Source: Cylindrobasidium torrendii FP15055 ss-10 | Lineage: Eukaryota > Basidiomycota > Agaricomycetes > Agaricales > Physalacriaceae | Length of the DNA: 64,000 nucleotides | NCBI GenBank assembly: GCA_000934385.1 | Contig: KN880530.1 | Span: 24,283 to 88,282 of the forward strand | Direction of reading: 5' to 3' | Part shown: in pieces, positions 37,771 through 49,343 of the stretch | Numbering within the stretch: the stretch's first letter is position 1 | Layout of the letters: each line of letters opens with the position of its first letter | Notes under the pieces: model-generated | Told to the model about the DNA's origin: nothing | What the model saw: only the letters and a program-made list of their open reading frames with translations | Databases searched by the model: none | Program-made: the position numbers and the translations under genes

Positions 37771-39698
37771 ATGGCGTACTATCTCGGCGTTGACGTCGGG
37801 ACCGGATCCGCGCGCGCCTCGCTCGTCTCGCACGATGGAAAGACCGTCGCGTCCTACACGAAAGAGACCACAACCTGGCGCGACCACGATGATCACCACA
37901 TCTTCGAGCAATCTTCCAACAACATCTGGGAGTCCATCTCTATCTGTATCAAAGAGTGTCTATCGCAATCCAAAATATCCCCATCCAATGTCAAGGGCCT
38001 TGGCTTTGACGCCACCTGCTCGCTGGCCGTTACCGACTTCAATGGCGAGCCCATCTCCGTCAGCAAAGGTGATGCGCTTGGCACTCCTGGAAATCGCAAC
38101 GTTATTCTGTGGGCGGACCATCGAGCTGAGAAGGAGGCCGACCTCATCAACAGTACTGGCTCAGTTGTCCTTGATTACGTCGGTGGTACAATGAGTGTGC
38201 GTATTGCGCATCATACTCCCTTTTGGCGCGCGCTGATATCGTCACAGCTGGAGATGGAAATTCCAAAAGTCCTCTGGTTGAAGAATCATATGGACCCAAA
38301 GCGTTTCTCCAACTGCCAATTCTTCGATCTCCCCGACTGGCTCACCTATCGTGCTACCGCTGATACTACACGCTCGTCTTGCTCCGTCACCTGCAAATGC
38401 TCCTTCGTCCCTAACAGTGGATGGCAGCCCGATTTCTTCAGGAAAATCGGTCTGGATGAACTTGTCGACCGCGAGTACGCTCAAGTTGGAGCCAAGGACA
38501 TGAATGTGCTCACGGCTGGAATGCCCGTCGGCAAAGGGCTTTCCAAAGGTGCCGCAGAAGAGCTCGGCCTCGTCGAAGGTACACCCGTTGGAAGTGGTGT
38601 CATTGATGCGTACGCTGGGTGGCTGGGTACTGTCGCGGCGAAGAGCACCACCAAGGATGGCAAGGTCGCCTTCGACAGGCCTGGATTTGAGGAAGCAGGA
38701 CATCGCCTGGCAGCCGTTGCTGGTACAAGTACATGTCATATTGCCCAAAGCCCTGAGGGTGTCTTCGTGAACGGTGTTTGGGGGCCGTACAAGGCGCGTA
38801 GTGTCTTCTGGCCCACTCTATTTACTGACATTCGAATAGGACCCTGTGTTCCGTGGTTGGTGGATGAACGAGGGTGGCCAGTCCTCTACCGGGCAACTCA
38901 TCGACTTCATGCTCACAACTCATGCATCATACCCCAAGCTCGTTGAACTCGGCAAGGAGCGCAACAAGAACATCCATATCGGTACGTGTGCGACGCGTTT
39001 GGCTTGCTCTTTTTTGACCATTCTTTCAAGTTTTGCAAGAGCTACTTGAAGAGCTTCGCGTGAGGGACAAAGTCGAAAGTTTGACGGAGCTCACGAAGGA
39101 TCTTCATTTCTATCCCGACCTTCACGGCAACCGCTCTCCGCTGGCCGATTCGCGAATGCGCGGCTCACTAGTTGGCATCACTTTGGACTCCGGTGTGCAT
39201 GACCTGGCGCGCAAGTACAACGTGACAATCGAGTCTATTGCTCTACAGACGCGCCACATTGTTGAGGACATGAATCAGGCTGGCCACAAGATTACCGCTA
39301 TCTACATGTCGGGCGGACAGGCGAAGAACATCCCGATGATGCAACTCTTCGCAGATACGTGTGGGATGCCCGTCGTCCTACCGTTTGACCACGCCGGCGC
39401 TGTTGTTCTTGGGTCTGCAATGCTCGGTCGTCTGGCGTCCGAGGCGCAAGGTAAAGGTGTGCTGGGCGAGAAGGAGCAGGGGGAATTGCTATGGAAGATC
39501 ATGGTGCGCTCTGAATCTGCAGCAACTTTACCATACTGACAAGTACTTCAGGTGGAGATGACGCCTCCTGGGACCACTGTCCTTCCCAGTGCATCAGACA
39601 GAGTCAAGAAGTTGCTGGAGGCAAAATACAAGATCTTCAAAGAGGCCATCGACGTCCAGCGCAGATGGCGAAAGATGATTGAGGAGGCATCGGCTTAA
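37771..39698 (+). CDS. FGGY-family pentulose kinase (Ydr109c/FGGY type)
   Basis: ATP-dependent sugar kinase similar to yeast Ydr109c and human FGGY, acting on D-ribulose or related pentuloses. N-terminal nucleotide-binding motif YYLGVDVGTGSARASLVSHD, then VKGLGFDATCSLAVTDFNG and LWADHRAEKEADLINSTG with the catalytic Asp in WADHR. Middle part: GTPVGSGVIDAYAGWLGTVA, AVAGTSTCHIAQSPEGVFV and FRGWWMNEGGQSSTGQLIDF. C-terminal FGGY domain: HGNRSPLADSRMRGSLVGIT, AIYMSGGQAKNIPMMQLFAD and VLPFDHAGAVVLGSAMLG. Four introns. Ends MIEEASA. No targeting signal seen. Confidence 0.92.
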
Positions 39699-39887
39699 GG
39701 CATCGGAAAGCAATCTGCGTATTGAATAAATAGACGATATAAGAAGTGTATACATAGACACAAAGAACGTTAACCTTTATCCACAGTGAATGACGCCCGA
39801 TAAGTCGGAAAATCGACAGTAGATAACCATGTTCAAGCTTCATTCGAAAGACCTTAGACAAACGTCGATCTCGAAACTCCAGTCTCC

Positions 39888-40170
39888 AGCAAAAGGTTTG
39901 CCCCGGGCGCGGTCCACTGCGCGGCTGACGACGTATCCCAATCTCCGAAGACCAACTCGGCCAATCCGGCGGGTTGCTGAATTGCTTCCCTGGCCCGATT
40001 CGAACTGTTTACTCCAAGACCCAACAACTCTTACGAGGAGAAGGTCTGAAGACACCAAGTTTTCTGGAGGAGACAGTCTTGAACCAGCGCGCTGATGGAC
40101 TGATTCGCTGACAGTAACCCAGGACATTCCCGATTGAGCCGTTACAGCCGTTACACCAGGAAGGTTGTTG
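39888..40170 (+). repeat. Direct repeat, copy 1 (283 bp)
   Basis: Starts AGCAAAAGGTTTGCCCCGGG and ends GGTTGTTG; nearly identical to 44135-44416, with two G/A differences, one indel. Near its end is a short tandem of CCGTTACAG. It encodes no convincing protein. No target-site duplication was seen. Probably a copy of a short non-autonomous element. Confidence 0.85.
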
Positions 40171-40316
40171 AAACGCCATTCAACTGTGCGCCCACTAGCC
40201 GGAAGCCAGTTCCAAGGATTCAATACAGAGGCCAAGATGATGACCTTGACCACGACGTACTAAGTATCGTCTTGGAAGCTTCTTACTTTGACCCAATTTA
40301 CGACGACTCTGGACAT

Positions 40317-40416
40317 NNNNNNNNNNNNNNNNNNNNNNNNNNNNNNNNNNNNNNNNNNNNNNNNNNNNNNNNNNNNNNNNNNNNNNNNNNNNNNNNNNNN
40401 NNNNNNNNNNNNNNNN
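40317..40416. other. Assembly gap of 100 Ns
   Basis: Exactly 100 unknown bases, the usual placeholder for a gap of unknown length. It hides the 5' part of the MIC60 gene and begins 147 bp after repeat copy 1. Confidence 0.99.
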
Positions 40417-40884
40417 CGGCCCTCGACATCCTCGAGTCAAACGAGACTGCCGATGTTGGCGTGGAACCTTTCGCTGACCTGGCAACTTGGTTCAGTACAT
40501 CTGTTGCACCCAAAGTAACTGCAGTTGCGCTTGTGCCCGACCAGGATGCCGGTGTGCTTTCCCACCTGGCCAGCCACTTCCTGTCAAATTTCCGTTTCAA
40601 ACGTCACGGTTTGGTGGAGGGCAGCGACGTGAACAGTGTGTTGGCACGGACGGAGTACTACCTGAATGAGAAGGACTTAGACAGCGCTACTCGCGAGTTG
40701 AACCAGCTGAAGGGCACTGCGCAGGTTTTGACCTCGGACTGGTTGGCGGCTGCTAGAAAGAGGCTTGAGGTGGAACAGGCGCTCGAGGTATGCGTAGCCT
40801 CTCATGTTATGATCATCAAGAAGCTAATTGTTTTCGCAGGTCGTACATACTCAGGCTACGCTCGCTTCAGTATTACTTGTCTAG
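40417..40884 (+). CDS. MIC60: MICOS subunit Mic60 (mitofilin), C-terminal part only
   Basis: Mic60 is an inner-membrane protein that forms crista junctions. Only the conserved C-terminus is present, beginning directly at the gap: ALDILESNETADVGVEPF, FADLATWFSTSVAPKVTAVA, DVNSVLARTEYYLNEKDLDS, ATRELNQLKGTAQVLTSDWL and AARKRLEVEQALE. One intron (GTATGCGT to TCGCAG) joins VVHTQATLASVLLV and the stop TAG. The presequence, membrane segment and coiled coil lie in the gap or elsewhere. The 146 bp before the gap do not look like Mic60, so more than 100 bp are missing. Confidence 0.85.
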
Positions 40885-41184
40885 TTGGCCCTCCAATAGA
40901 ACACTCTTTCCTGTTAGATGTGTGTTGTTAAATCTTGTTGGGACGCATGTTAGCGCTATCCAACCAGATAACACAAACTCAGTGTTGCCGTTTTGAATAT
41001 CTGACCACATGATGTTATGTCAATGAAAGAGCTAGGTCTGCCACATCGTTGTCCGTATAACCACGTCCGGGCTTCGGCATCTTGCATGTCCGAGTCCGCT
41101 CGTTAATTACTGTGGGGTACTGGTTCTCATCTTCTTCCCACGACGACCTCCTTAGGATTGTCAGAAAGAGTCGAACATTCAACA
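40885..41184. other. Intergenic, MIC60 end to acyl-CoA synthetase start
   Basis: About 300 bp; promoter of the next gene is expected. No motif recognised. Confidence 0.45.
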
Positions 41185-43966
41185 ATGGCAGCAACATGGA
41201 AACCCGCCATGAGCATTGCGCAAGGTGCGTTGGTCTCACCAGCACGAGAACAACAAACTGAGAACGGACAAAATGTAGCGGACAAGTTGCTCACCGCGCC
41301 CGGTAGCCCACTCCAAACCGAGACTCGTGTACGTCCATGGCGCTGAGTCTTCCGCTATATACTCCGCCCGAACCTTTTGTCGCGGAATCTGACCCCGCCA
41401 AATCCACAGTTCATCAACGGACGGGTACAACAGGTGTTCAAGAACCTCCCTCCGACGCTCCGCGCACTCTGGATAGGTTTTGCAACTCAGTGGGCGGACC
41501 GTACATGCATCGTCTACGAAGACCAACGATACACTTTCGGAAAAATGCTACAGCTCAGCGCAGCGTATGCATCTATATTTGAGGACGCCTATGGGGTTAG
41601 AAAAGGTCGGTCTCCAGTTTATCATCACTGCTGCACAACACATGACCGGTCGGTGTATGTCGTGGGTGGCATCAGTGGCTGATGGAATGGCAGGCGACCG
41701 CGTCGTGATCTGCTCGAGGAACTACCCGAGCTATGTAACTGCGCTATGGGCGTGTCGTGAGTACATTTTTGGGTCCCGAGGCTGACACTGACGAGCAACT
41801 GGACAGACCTTCTAGGTGCTGTCCCCGTCCTTGTCAACGCGTATGGTTCCCTTAAGCCATTCACTAATCCAACTCATGCTGATATACCGTAAAACTTATA
41901 GCTGGCTTCCCATTGTGCCACTTGCACATTGTCTGAAACTTACAGCGCCGAAAGTAATCATTCTCGACTGCGAGCGCGCGGATATTGTCGAGCCCATCGT
42001 CTCTGAGTTTGCGCCCTCTGCCACATTCTTTGTCCTGGAGAGCCACGAGTCGACGAGGAGTAAGCAGTGGAAAGGGATGAAGTGCTTCAATGGCCTACCA
42101 AAAGAACACAAAGCAGACGCACAGAGGATTCTGAAGGCGGATTATGGTATCACCCCCGAAGACAATGGCATGGTCATGTTTACTTCTGGGACAACAGGAC
42201 TTCCTAGTATGGTTCAACCTTCTAAAACGCACACAAGAAGCTAATGCAGCTGGTAGAGGGTGTGCTGAGCACGCAGAGGATGGTCGTTAGCATGATAGGC
42301 ATCGTAAGCCTTTGCTCGCAGCTTGATATTGTGAGCTGACATCTATACAATTAAAAGGCAACCTTTGGCACCGCTCGTGCGATCTTGCGAGTTGGACAGA
42401 AGTTCCCCCCGGACCCTGTCGAAGGAGAGCCACAGTCCGCCTACCTCATCCCATCGCCGATCTTCCACATTACGGGGCTGAATATCATCGCAAGTATCAT
42501 TCGGATGGAACGACTGCTTTTGGACTTACATGCAAGTAGATCAACTGTCTTATGCATGGGTTCAAGCTGGTGTTGATACGCAGATGGCGAATTGATGAAG
42601 GTACGTGAATGGTCTGAATTCGCAACGAATTGCCTCTCATATTCCATCTCAGCCGTTAAGTAAGCTGCGATACTGCCCAGATATCCCAGTATACTAAGCT
42701 GGTTCTTCTAGGCTCATTCAGAAGGAGAATGTCCGCTACTTCGCTGGGTACGAAGGTTCAGACTTGAACCACGTCCGTTTCCATTGAACACACTGCAGCG
42801 TTCCCTCAGCAGTGCATGACCTGGTGAACAGCGCACTCCCTAGTCTAGGACATGAATTCAAAGGCATGACTTTCGGTGGCTCGCCTCTGGCAGCGGGTCC
42901 AGCTAGCCGTGCGTTCAAGGCGTTCTCATCTGCAGTCATGTAAGGTCCCTGGCATCCCGCCCATACTCATAACTGATTGTCGATGTAGCGGCCAAGGATA
43001 TGGCGCAACGGAGACCAATTCCAGTGCAATCACATTCTGTATAGTACTTTCGTACATCATCCATTGCAACTCGCTCAAATGGGTACACAGCCGGCATGGA
43101 CTTTGTGACGCATCCCGGAAGCACGTACGTCCCCAATGCCGCTTTTCATGCACAAATCCTCACAGCGAACAGTGGACTTCCTTTGCCTGTGACTGATGTG
43201 TTGGTAATGAAAGACGGTGTACGGGTCGCTCCCAATCAAATTGGCGAGATCTGGCTCAAGGGTCCACTCATAATGAAAGGGTATTGGGGGGACGAAGGTA
43301 CGATTGCCGTCTATGTATTCATCAGCACCACTAATGTATTTGTGCAGCTGCAACCAAGAAGGTTATAACACAAGACGGCTGGTTTAAGACTGGCGATCTC
43401 GGATATGTCGACGAAGAGAACTTTGTCTATGTTCGCGACCGCATCAAGGACATCATTATTCGGGGAGGAGAGAATGTTGTATGTACTGACCTCCGAATTG
43501 GCTTGTCCATTTTTCTGACATTCGCGCGTGAAGGACTCGGTAGCTGTAGAAAACGCCTTATACGAGGAACCCGGCGTGTACGAGGCAGCAGCGGTCGGGG
43601 TCCCCGACGAACGTCTTGGGGAGCTTGTGGCTGCAGTCGTGAGCATCAAGCCCGAGTTCAAGGGGAAGGTAACGGAGAAAAGCTTGCTGCGCTCAGTCCA
43701 GAAACTGTATGCCTGCGAATGATTTCTACTTAGTTTGCTGAAACTGAACTCTATTGATTGTAGTTTGCCAAAGTTTGCCATTCCCGTCATGATTGTTATA
43801 CAGGAGGAACAGTTCGGTGAGCTGATGCTTTCATATGGTCGAGACAAAACTAAGTCGACACCCTACAGAACACAATGCAACAGGAAAGATCATGAAGCCG
43901 CCTTTGAGACTGCTCGCACAGAAGGAATGGGAGAGGCGCTCGTCGCTGCCAAAGGCCAGGATGTAA
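41185..43966 (+). CDS. AMP-forming acyl-CoA synthetase, probable peroxisomal
   Basis: Adenylate-forming enzyme (ANL superfamily) that activates a carboxylic acid to its CoA thioester. [13 protein letters not shown] joins [17 protein letters not shown] and [20 protein letters not shown]. The P-loop motif [19 protein letters not shown] is restored by an intron that splits the Lys codon. Later parts are [31 protein letters not shown] (A5), [20 protein letters not shown] (A7), [14 protein letters not shown] (A8) and [18 protein letters not shown] with the catalytic Lys (A10). The last residues are PKARM; A-R-M fits the relaxed PTS1 pattern [SAC][KRH][LM]. About 14 introns. The substrate cannot be told from sequence. 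It lies between the two direct repeats. Confidence 0.88.
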
Positions 43967-44134
43967 AGACGCTCACTGCTGAAGTAGTGTAAATTGCATT
44001 GACATGCAAAATGTAACTTGCGCAGCGTGAAATATTAATAAAGGCCTTAGCCAAGCACCATGCGCAGTGCGCAAATTTCAATACGTTAAACCACGCAATA
44101 ACAAAACAAACTTTGGAAATTGGCAAGGAAACGC
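43967..44134. other. Intergenic before repeat copy 2
   Basis: Short AT-rich 3' region of the synthetase gene. No gene. Confidence 0.5.
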
Positions 44135-44416
44135 AGCAAAAGGTTTGCCCCGGGCACGGTCCACTGCGCGGCTGACGACGTATCCCAATCTCCGAAGACC
44201 AACTCGGCCAATCCGACGGGTTGCTGAATTGCTTCCCTGGCCCGATTCGAACTGTTTACTCCAAGACCCAACAACTCTTACGAGGAGAAGGTCTGAAGAC
44301 ACCAAGTTTTCTGGAGGAGACAGTCTTGAACCAGCGCGCTGATGGACTGATTCGCTGACAGTAACCCAGGACATTCCCGATTGAGCCGTTACAGCCGTTA
44401 CACCAGGAGGTTGTTG
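44135..44416 (+). repeat. Direct repeat, copy 2 (282 bp)
   Basis: Same orientation as copy 1 at 39888-40170. One of the differences is CG to CA, the kind of change left by cytosine deamination. Flanks of the two copies are unrelated beyond the repeat borders. Confidence 0.85.
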
Positions 44417-44715
44417 GAATCGGCCGTTGGTGCTACGCTGTCACAGTGTGCACAGAAATTGAAGCTTGGATTTTCCCAAGAAACAAGAACTGGAAAGTGG
44501 AAGAAAATTAAATGCATGTCGATGAAGAAACCTGTAACAAATAATCCAATCAAAATTAATCAGGCGTGACAGGTTTGTGACCTATCGCGCGCACACGTGA
44601 GTACAAATCGCTTTTTGACTTTCCCCTATCGCCTGTTTGCACAATCGTCATTAACAGTTCGCTGTGGCTAACGCGATGGACAACCCTCTTGTCGCTTTCC
44701 CACCACTCGGTCGCC
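44417..44715. other. Intergenic upstream of the Aurora-type kinase
   Basis: About 300 bp between repeat copy 2 and the kinase start; no gene. Repeat copy 2 is therefore close to the kinase promoter. Confidence 0.45.
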
Positions 44716-45905
44716 ATGGGTGCGACTCGCCTTGGAGCATTAACGAGCACCTCGGCGTCCGAGTCCCTCCAAGATACAACTCACCATTCAGACCAACCAT
44801 CTTCTATTCCAGCCAGCCTGCCAGATACGCCACCTCACAAGAGTGTCGTTTTGGACGTTTTCATGCCTACAGAAACTAAACGCCCTCGACCAAATACCAC
44901 CTGTGAATCGACACCACGGCAAGCGAGTTCCCAGGGAGATACCGAGAGGAAACCTAGGTGTGAGATCATTCTTCGGGCGCATACATGTCACTGAAATTAC
45001 TCCTAGATATACCGTCTGGACCCTCGACTCGTTTGAAATCGGCAAGCCACTGGGACGAGGCCAATTTGGGCGCGTCTCCATGATCCGCACCAAGGCAAAG
45101 CCACACTTCATCCTTGCCCTAAAGACTCTGTACAGGTCGGGGATCCCTCCACGAATGGAGAAGCAAGTTATGCGAGAGATGGAAGTCCACCAGAACCTCT
45201 TTCATCCCCACATTCTTCGCCTCTACGGCGCCTTTCACGATGAGAAACGTATATACCTCATGCTAGAGTTCGCCCCAGGCGGGCCACTCTTCGATGCATT
45301 GCAAAAGGTCGGCCGCTTCACAGAGGAGCGCAGTGCACGGTACATCTACCAAATGACGGATGCACTCAAGTATCTGCATCGCAAGCACATCATTCACCGC
45401 GATATCAAGCCGGAGAACATCTTGCTGGGTTTGTATGGAGAACTCAAGCTAGCGGACATGGGCTGGAGCGTTCATGCACCCAGCGATAGAAGAACGACGC
45501 TTTGCGGGACGTTGGATTACATGCCTCCAGAGATGCTGCTAGGCAATGCTCATAGCCGACTTGTCGACAACTGGGCGCTGGGTGTATTGGCGTTCGAGTT
45601 TCTCGCTGGTTTCGCGCCGTTCGACATGTACGGAGATGATGAGGGTGCGTGAGTTCCGTGTACGCTACAAGTCATTCTAACTCTGGACAATGGGAAAGCG
45701 ACAAAGCAAAGGATCGTTGACGTTGACCTTCAGTTTCGTGACGGGACCTCTGTTTGTGCTCAAGATTTCATCACGCGGGTTAGTGAGGATATTCTAGTGC
45801 CGTCTTCATATCTTACGCCTTGTGAAGCTCCTCAAACCGGAACCTGCAGATCGTATGTCACTAGATGGTGTCTTCAATCATCCATGGATCCAACAGCATA
45901 AGTGA
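44716..45905 (+). CDS. Aurora-type serine/threonine protein kinase
   Basis: Mitotic kinase of the Aurora/Ipl1 family, by family acting at kinetochores and in cytokinesis. A Ser/Thr/Pro-rich N-terminus of about 80 residues ([20 protein letters not shown]) joins [20 protein letters not shown] by one intron. Kinase motifs: Gly loop GRGQFGRV, Lys in [29 protein letters not shown], catalytic loop HRDIKPEN, and the Aurora-type activation segment [20 protein letters not shown]. The metal-binding triad is D-M-G instead of DFG. The last exons give [20 protein letters not shown] and end IQQHK. Start chosen at the first ATG in the N-terminal frame; upstream TTG would add nine residues. Confidence 0.88.
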
Positions 45906-46470
45906 AGGCGACATGGTAATCCAAATGGCTTTGTTGATTAATCACATACCTATCTTCTATCGCTGGCGTGTAGCATGCTATGCACATCCATAATTCAGCG
46001 TCTCGCCGCATAACAAGCGAGAGGTTCTATCCACGATGTAGTAGGAGTGGAATGCATCGTCGTGAGTTGAATTAAGACTGCCCACTGAGGAATCCAGATT
46101 GAAGATGGCATAGGCATGGACTCTAAGCAAGATTGAAGATTACTACAGTTGGACCTAGAGTCTAAGAAAGCTATCTCCTTTCGACGGGAATTTTTGGATG
46201 GTGCTCATTCATTCGTTGAGATGAGGAGGGCAAGGTCGCATCGCGATCGAGAATCGACACCTCCATGCGGAAATTTCAAATGACAATGACAAAATTGTTG
46301 GGACAAGTACGAAATGAAGCTAGAAAATATTACTTGCCAGTTTATAAACGTCAGGTTGAGAGCCGAGTACAACGCGACCGCTTACTTATTTATTGACTTT
46401 GGGTACCGCGGCCAAAAACGGAAAGACAATCCCACGAGTCGCGTCGCCCCAAGTTTTTGCCCAGCCGGCG
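45906..46470. other. Intergenic with promoter of PDA1
   Basis: About 565 bp. TTTATAAA at 46341-46348 lies 123 bp before the PDA1 start and may be its TATA box. No gene seen. Confidence 0.45.
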
Positions 46471-47948
46471 ATGTCCGCACCTTTCCGTCTCACCCCCATG
46501 GCCTCTCTTGCTCGAGTCCGCGCTTCGCCTCGTCTGCTTCGCGTGGTGGGTACGGCGTTGAGCTCGAGTGCTTTATTCTAATTTACATCCAGCCGTTTGC
46601 ACGGTCGCTCCAAACCTCGGCGGACACCACCACGCTCCAGGAGGGCGCGTCCGACTCGAAGCCATTCAAAGTGAAGCTGCACGAGGATTCCTTCAGGGCA
46701 TTCAACTGCGAGTTACCGGAACTCGATGTCGAGGTCACCAAGGACCAGCTCATTGGCATGTACCGCGACATGACCCTTATGCGTCGCATGGAACAAGCCT
46801 GTGGCCAGCTCTACCAGGCAAAGCTCATTCGTGGCTTCTGCCATTTGGCAATTGGACAGGTGCGTTACCATCCACTTCGTTCCATTTGGTGCTCACCGAG
46901 CCACAGGAAGCTGTCTCTGTCGGCCTCCACAACGGTCTGCACCCCGAGGATTACATTATTACCTCGTACCGATGCCATCCCTTCGCTGTCCTCCGTGGCG
47001 GTTCGATTAAGGGTGTCGTTGCCGAGCTCCTTGGTCGCCACGGTGGCATGTCCAAGGGCAAGGGCGGTTCTATGCACATCTTCACCCCAACATTCTTCGG
47101 CGGTAACGGTATCGTCGGCGCCCAGGTCCCTCTCGGTGCTGGACTCGCCCTCGCCCAACAATACAAGGGCCAAGATCGTTGTGCTGTAGCAATGTACGGT
47201 GACGGTGCCGCCAATCAGGGCCAAGTGTTCGAGGCATTCAACATGGCGAAGCTCTGGAACCTCCCTGCTGTCTTCTTGTGTGAAAACAACAAGTATGGCA
47301 TGGGTACCTCGGCCGAGCGTAGCTCGATGAACACTGAATACTTCACTCGCGGAGACAAGATCCCCGGTATTCAAGTAAACGGCATGGACATTATCGCAAC
47401 CAGGCAAGCGATAGAATTTGCGAGGAAGTGGACTGTCGAGGACAAGAGGGGTCCTATCCTGCTTGAATACGTCACCTACCGCTACGGTGGCCACTCGTGC
47501 GTCCCTCTGCCCGTCCAAATGTACCATGCCTAATGTCTACCCCAGCATGTCCGATCCCGGTACCACCTACCGCACTCGCGAGGAGGTCCAGCGCATGCGC
47601 AGCACCCAGGATCCTATCCACGGCCTCCAGAAGTATATCGAGGAGTGGGGTCTTGCCACTGAGCAAGAGCTCAAGGTGCGTTGAACTCCTGGGGACTCGT
47701 TGGAGTGCTTTGGTAGTAATGCAACTTTCAGCAATTCGATAAGGACGCGAAGAAAACTGTCGACGCGGCCGTCGAGGAGGCGAAGGCCTCGCCCGAGCCT
47801 CCTGTTGGCCTTCTCTGGACTGACATCTACCAGCCTGGATCTGAGCCGAAGTTCATGCGTGGACGTGAGCGTGAGGAGGTGCGTCTTGCTTGTTCCATCG
47901 CCAGTGGGATTGAGACTGACATTCTGCCTGCAGATTCACCACTTCTAA
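46471..47948 (+). CDS. PDA1: Pyruvate dehydrogenase E1 component subunit alpha
   Basis: TPP-dependent alpha subunit of the mitochondrial pyruvate dehydrogenase complex, making acetyl-CoA from pyruvate. MSAPFRLTPMASLARVRASP is an Arg/Ser-rich presequence, followed after an intron by PFARSLQTSADTTTLQEGA. Core: RRMEQACGQLYQAKLIRGFC, EDYIITSYRCHPFAVLRGGS, GRHGGMSKGKGGSMHIF, the TPP motif AVAMYGDGAANQGQVFEAFN, and the regulatory phosphorylation loop YRYGGHSMSDPGTTYRTREE. Five or six introns; the last joins REREE to IHHF. It may supply the acetyl-CoA used by citrate synthase, though that gene lies 20 kb away and is a non-mitochondrial form. Confidence 0.94.
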
Positions 47949-48126
47949 AAAGCTTAGGGCTGGCTGGTACCTTCCATAGACGTTACGATATCACTTGGTT
48001 ATCAGCGGTAATATACCATGATGCATCTGTAGAATTTGCGCTGTTGACTACCCTGTTCTCCCACCCATCCACGAGGCTGAGAATGTGTAAGCTTGAGAAG
48101 ATTGCTGCTGCTTCCTGACCCTCATC

Positions 48127-49051
48127 ATGGCAAAGGCTGGTAAAGTAACCAAAATTGCCTCTCGTCGCGTTGGAATCTTCTGGGATTATGGTAGGTCGTC
48201 GATCTAGAGATATATCACATCTAATGCGCTCAGAGTCTTGTCCTGCCCCTCCTGGGGCATATGGCGACGAAATCGTCCGCAACATCCGCCAGATTAGCGG
48301 CGAGCCTACCTTGTTCAATGTGTACATCGACAGCGTTGAGCATGTCGGGCTCAACGACTTCTGCCACGAGCTCCAGGTATCTGGCGTCAATATGGTTCTG
48401 ACGCCTCGAGGTCGTGGGCAGGCTGCAATAATGAACGGTGCGCTGGCAACTCCATCATGCACATCTGTAATTGAACGTGAGCATTTGCTCATAGCTGACT
48501 CTCTGTTGTTCGCGCTTGCGGGCATCCCTGGCGAAACTGTGATCGTCTTCGTCGCGGCGGACAGGGCGTTTGCGTATGCCGCTTCCAAGCTGCGTGTCCT
48601 CGGCTACCACGTCACCGTCATTGCGCCGTCTGGCGCCCGTGAAGCCCGCCTCCTCGCTTCCAACGCGTTGAAGGCGTATAATTGGGTGGATGTTGTGTGC
48701 GGGCCTTCGAGTTCGGTGCCAGACCCAGGTCCTACAAAAGAGACGTCGACTACAAGTTCATCTGGCTGCATTCAAGCGGGCTCGGAGAGCCCCGTCGGGA
48801 AGACAGCTGCCCCTCAGCTTGGTGACTGTATCCCACTATGGGATTTGCTACCTCCTGCATCCATCGGTGAAGCAAGCATCCGCCCTCCTGACGTAAGTCA
48901 GCTGTCTCTCTGACAACCTCTTGGTCTGTGGGGTTTGAAGAGTCCTGGTCGCTGTCCCTCACAGTGGGAACCAACATTTCCTCAATATGCAGGTTTTGAG
49001 GAGAATTTCATCCCTAGGGTATTACAATTGAATCTCGAAACCTCTAACTAA
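48127..49051 (+). CDS. NYN-domain (PIN-like) protein
   Basis: NYN domains are PIN-like folds with RNase activity in several families, such as MARF1/limkain b1. MAKAGKVTKIASRRVGIFWD joins ESCPAPPGAYGDEIVRNIRQ across one intron. FNVYIDSVEHVGLNDFCHEL, LTPRGRGQAAIMNGAL, REHLLIADSLLFALAGIPG and TVIVFVAADRAFAYAASKLR follow, with VLGYHVTVIAPSGAREARLL. The Asp in FWDY and those in IADSL and AADRAF are candidate metal ligands. A GTAAGT at 48895 is a perfect donor; splicing to 48943 gives SPGRCPSQWEPTFPQYAGFE and a stop at 49051. Read-through would stop at 48913. RNA target unknown. Confidence 0.78.
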
Positions 49052-49343
49052 TACCAGCAAATGTATGAGAACACACACCTTGTTGAAAGCACCGTTAAAT
49101 ACAAGAGACGCTTATTATCTTGAAATTTCATTCTGCGCGTTCCCGTTGCCAAATTCATCACATTCTGAACGGACAACAAAGACTACATAGTGAGTTGTTT
49201 GAGAATCGAGATTCGTATTACGCGCAGATGCTTCGCTACACTATTGAGACTTACATGGAAAGAGATAAGCAACTACACATGGGCATACATCGACGAGTGA
49301 GATACAATCTACAACAAGATACAACCGGAATCATACAATACAA
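49052..49343. other. Convergent 3' intergenic region
   Basis: About 290 bp, AT-rich, between the NYN gene and the end of the Hsp70-like gene. Nothing recognised. Confidence 0.5.

Noticed and set aside
39888..40170. Repeat as a tRNA-derived SINE: reverse strand has TGGCCGAGTTGG (A-box-like) and AGTTCGAATCG (B-box-like)
   Set aside because: The two boxes are in the wrong order for a Pol III promoter, and no T-stem pairs around the B-box-like site.
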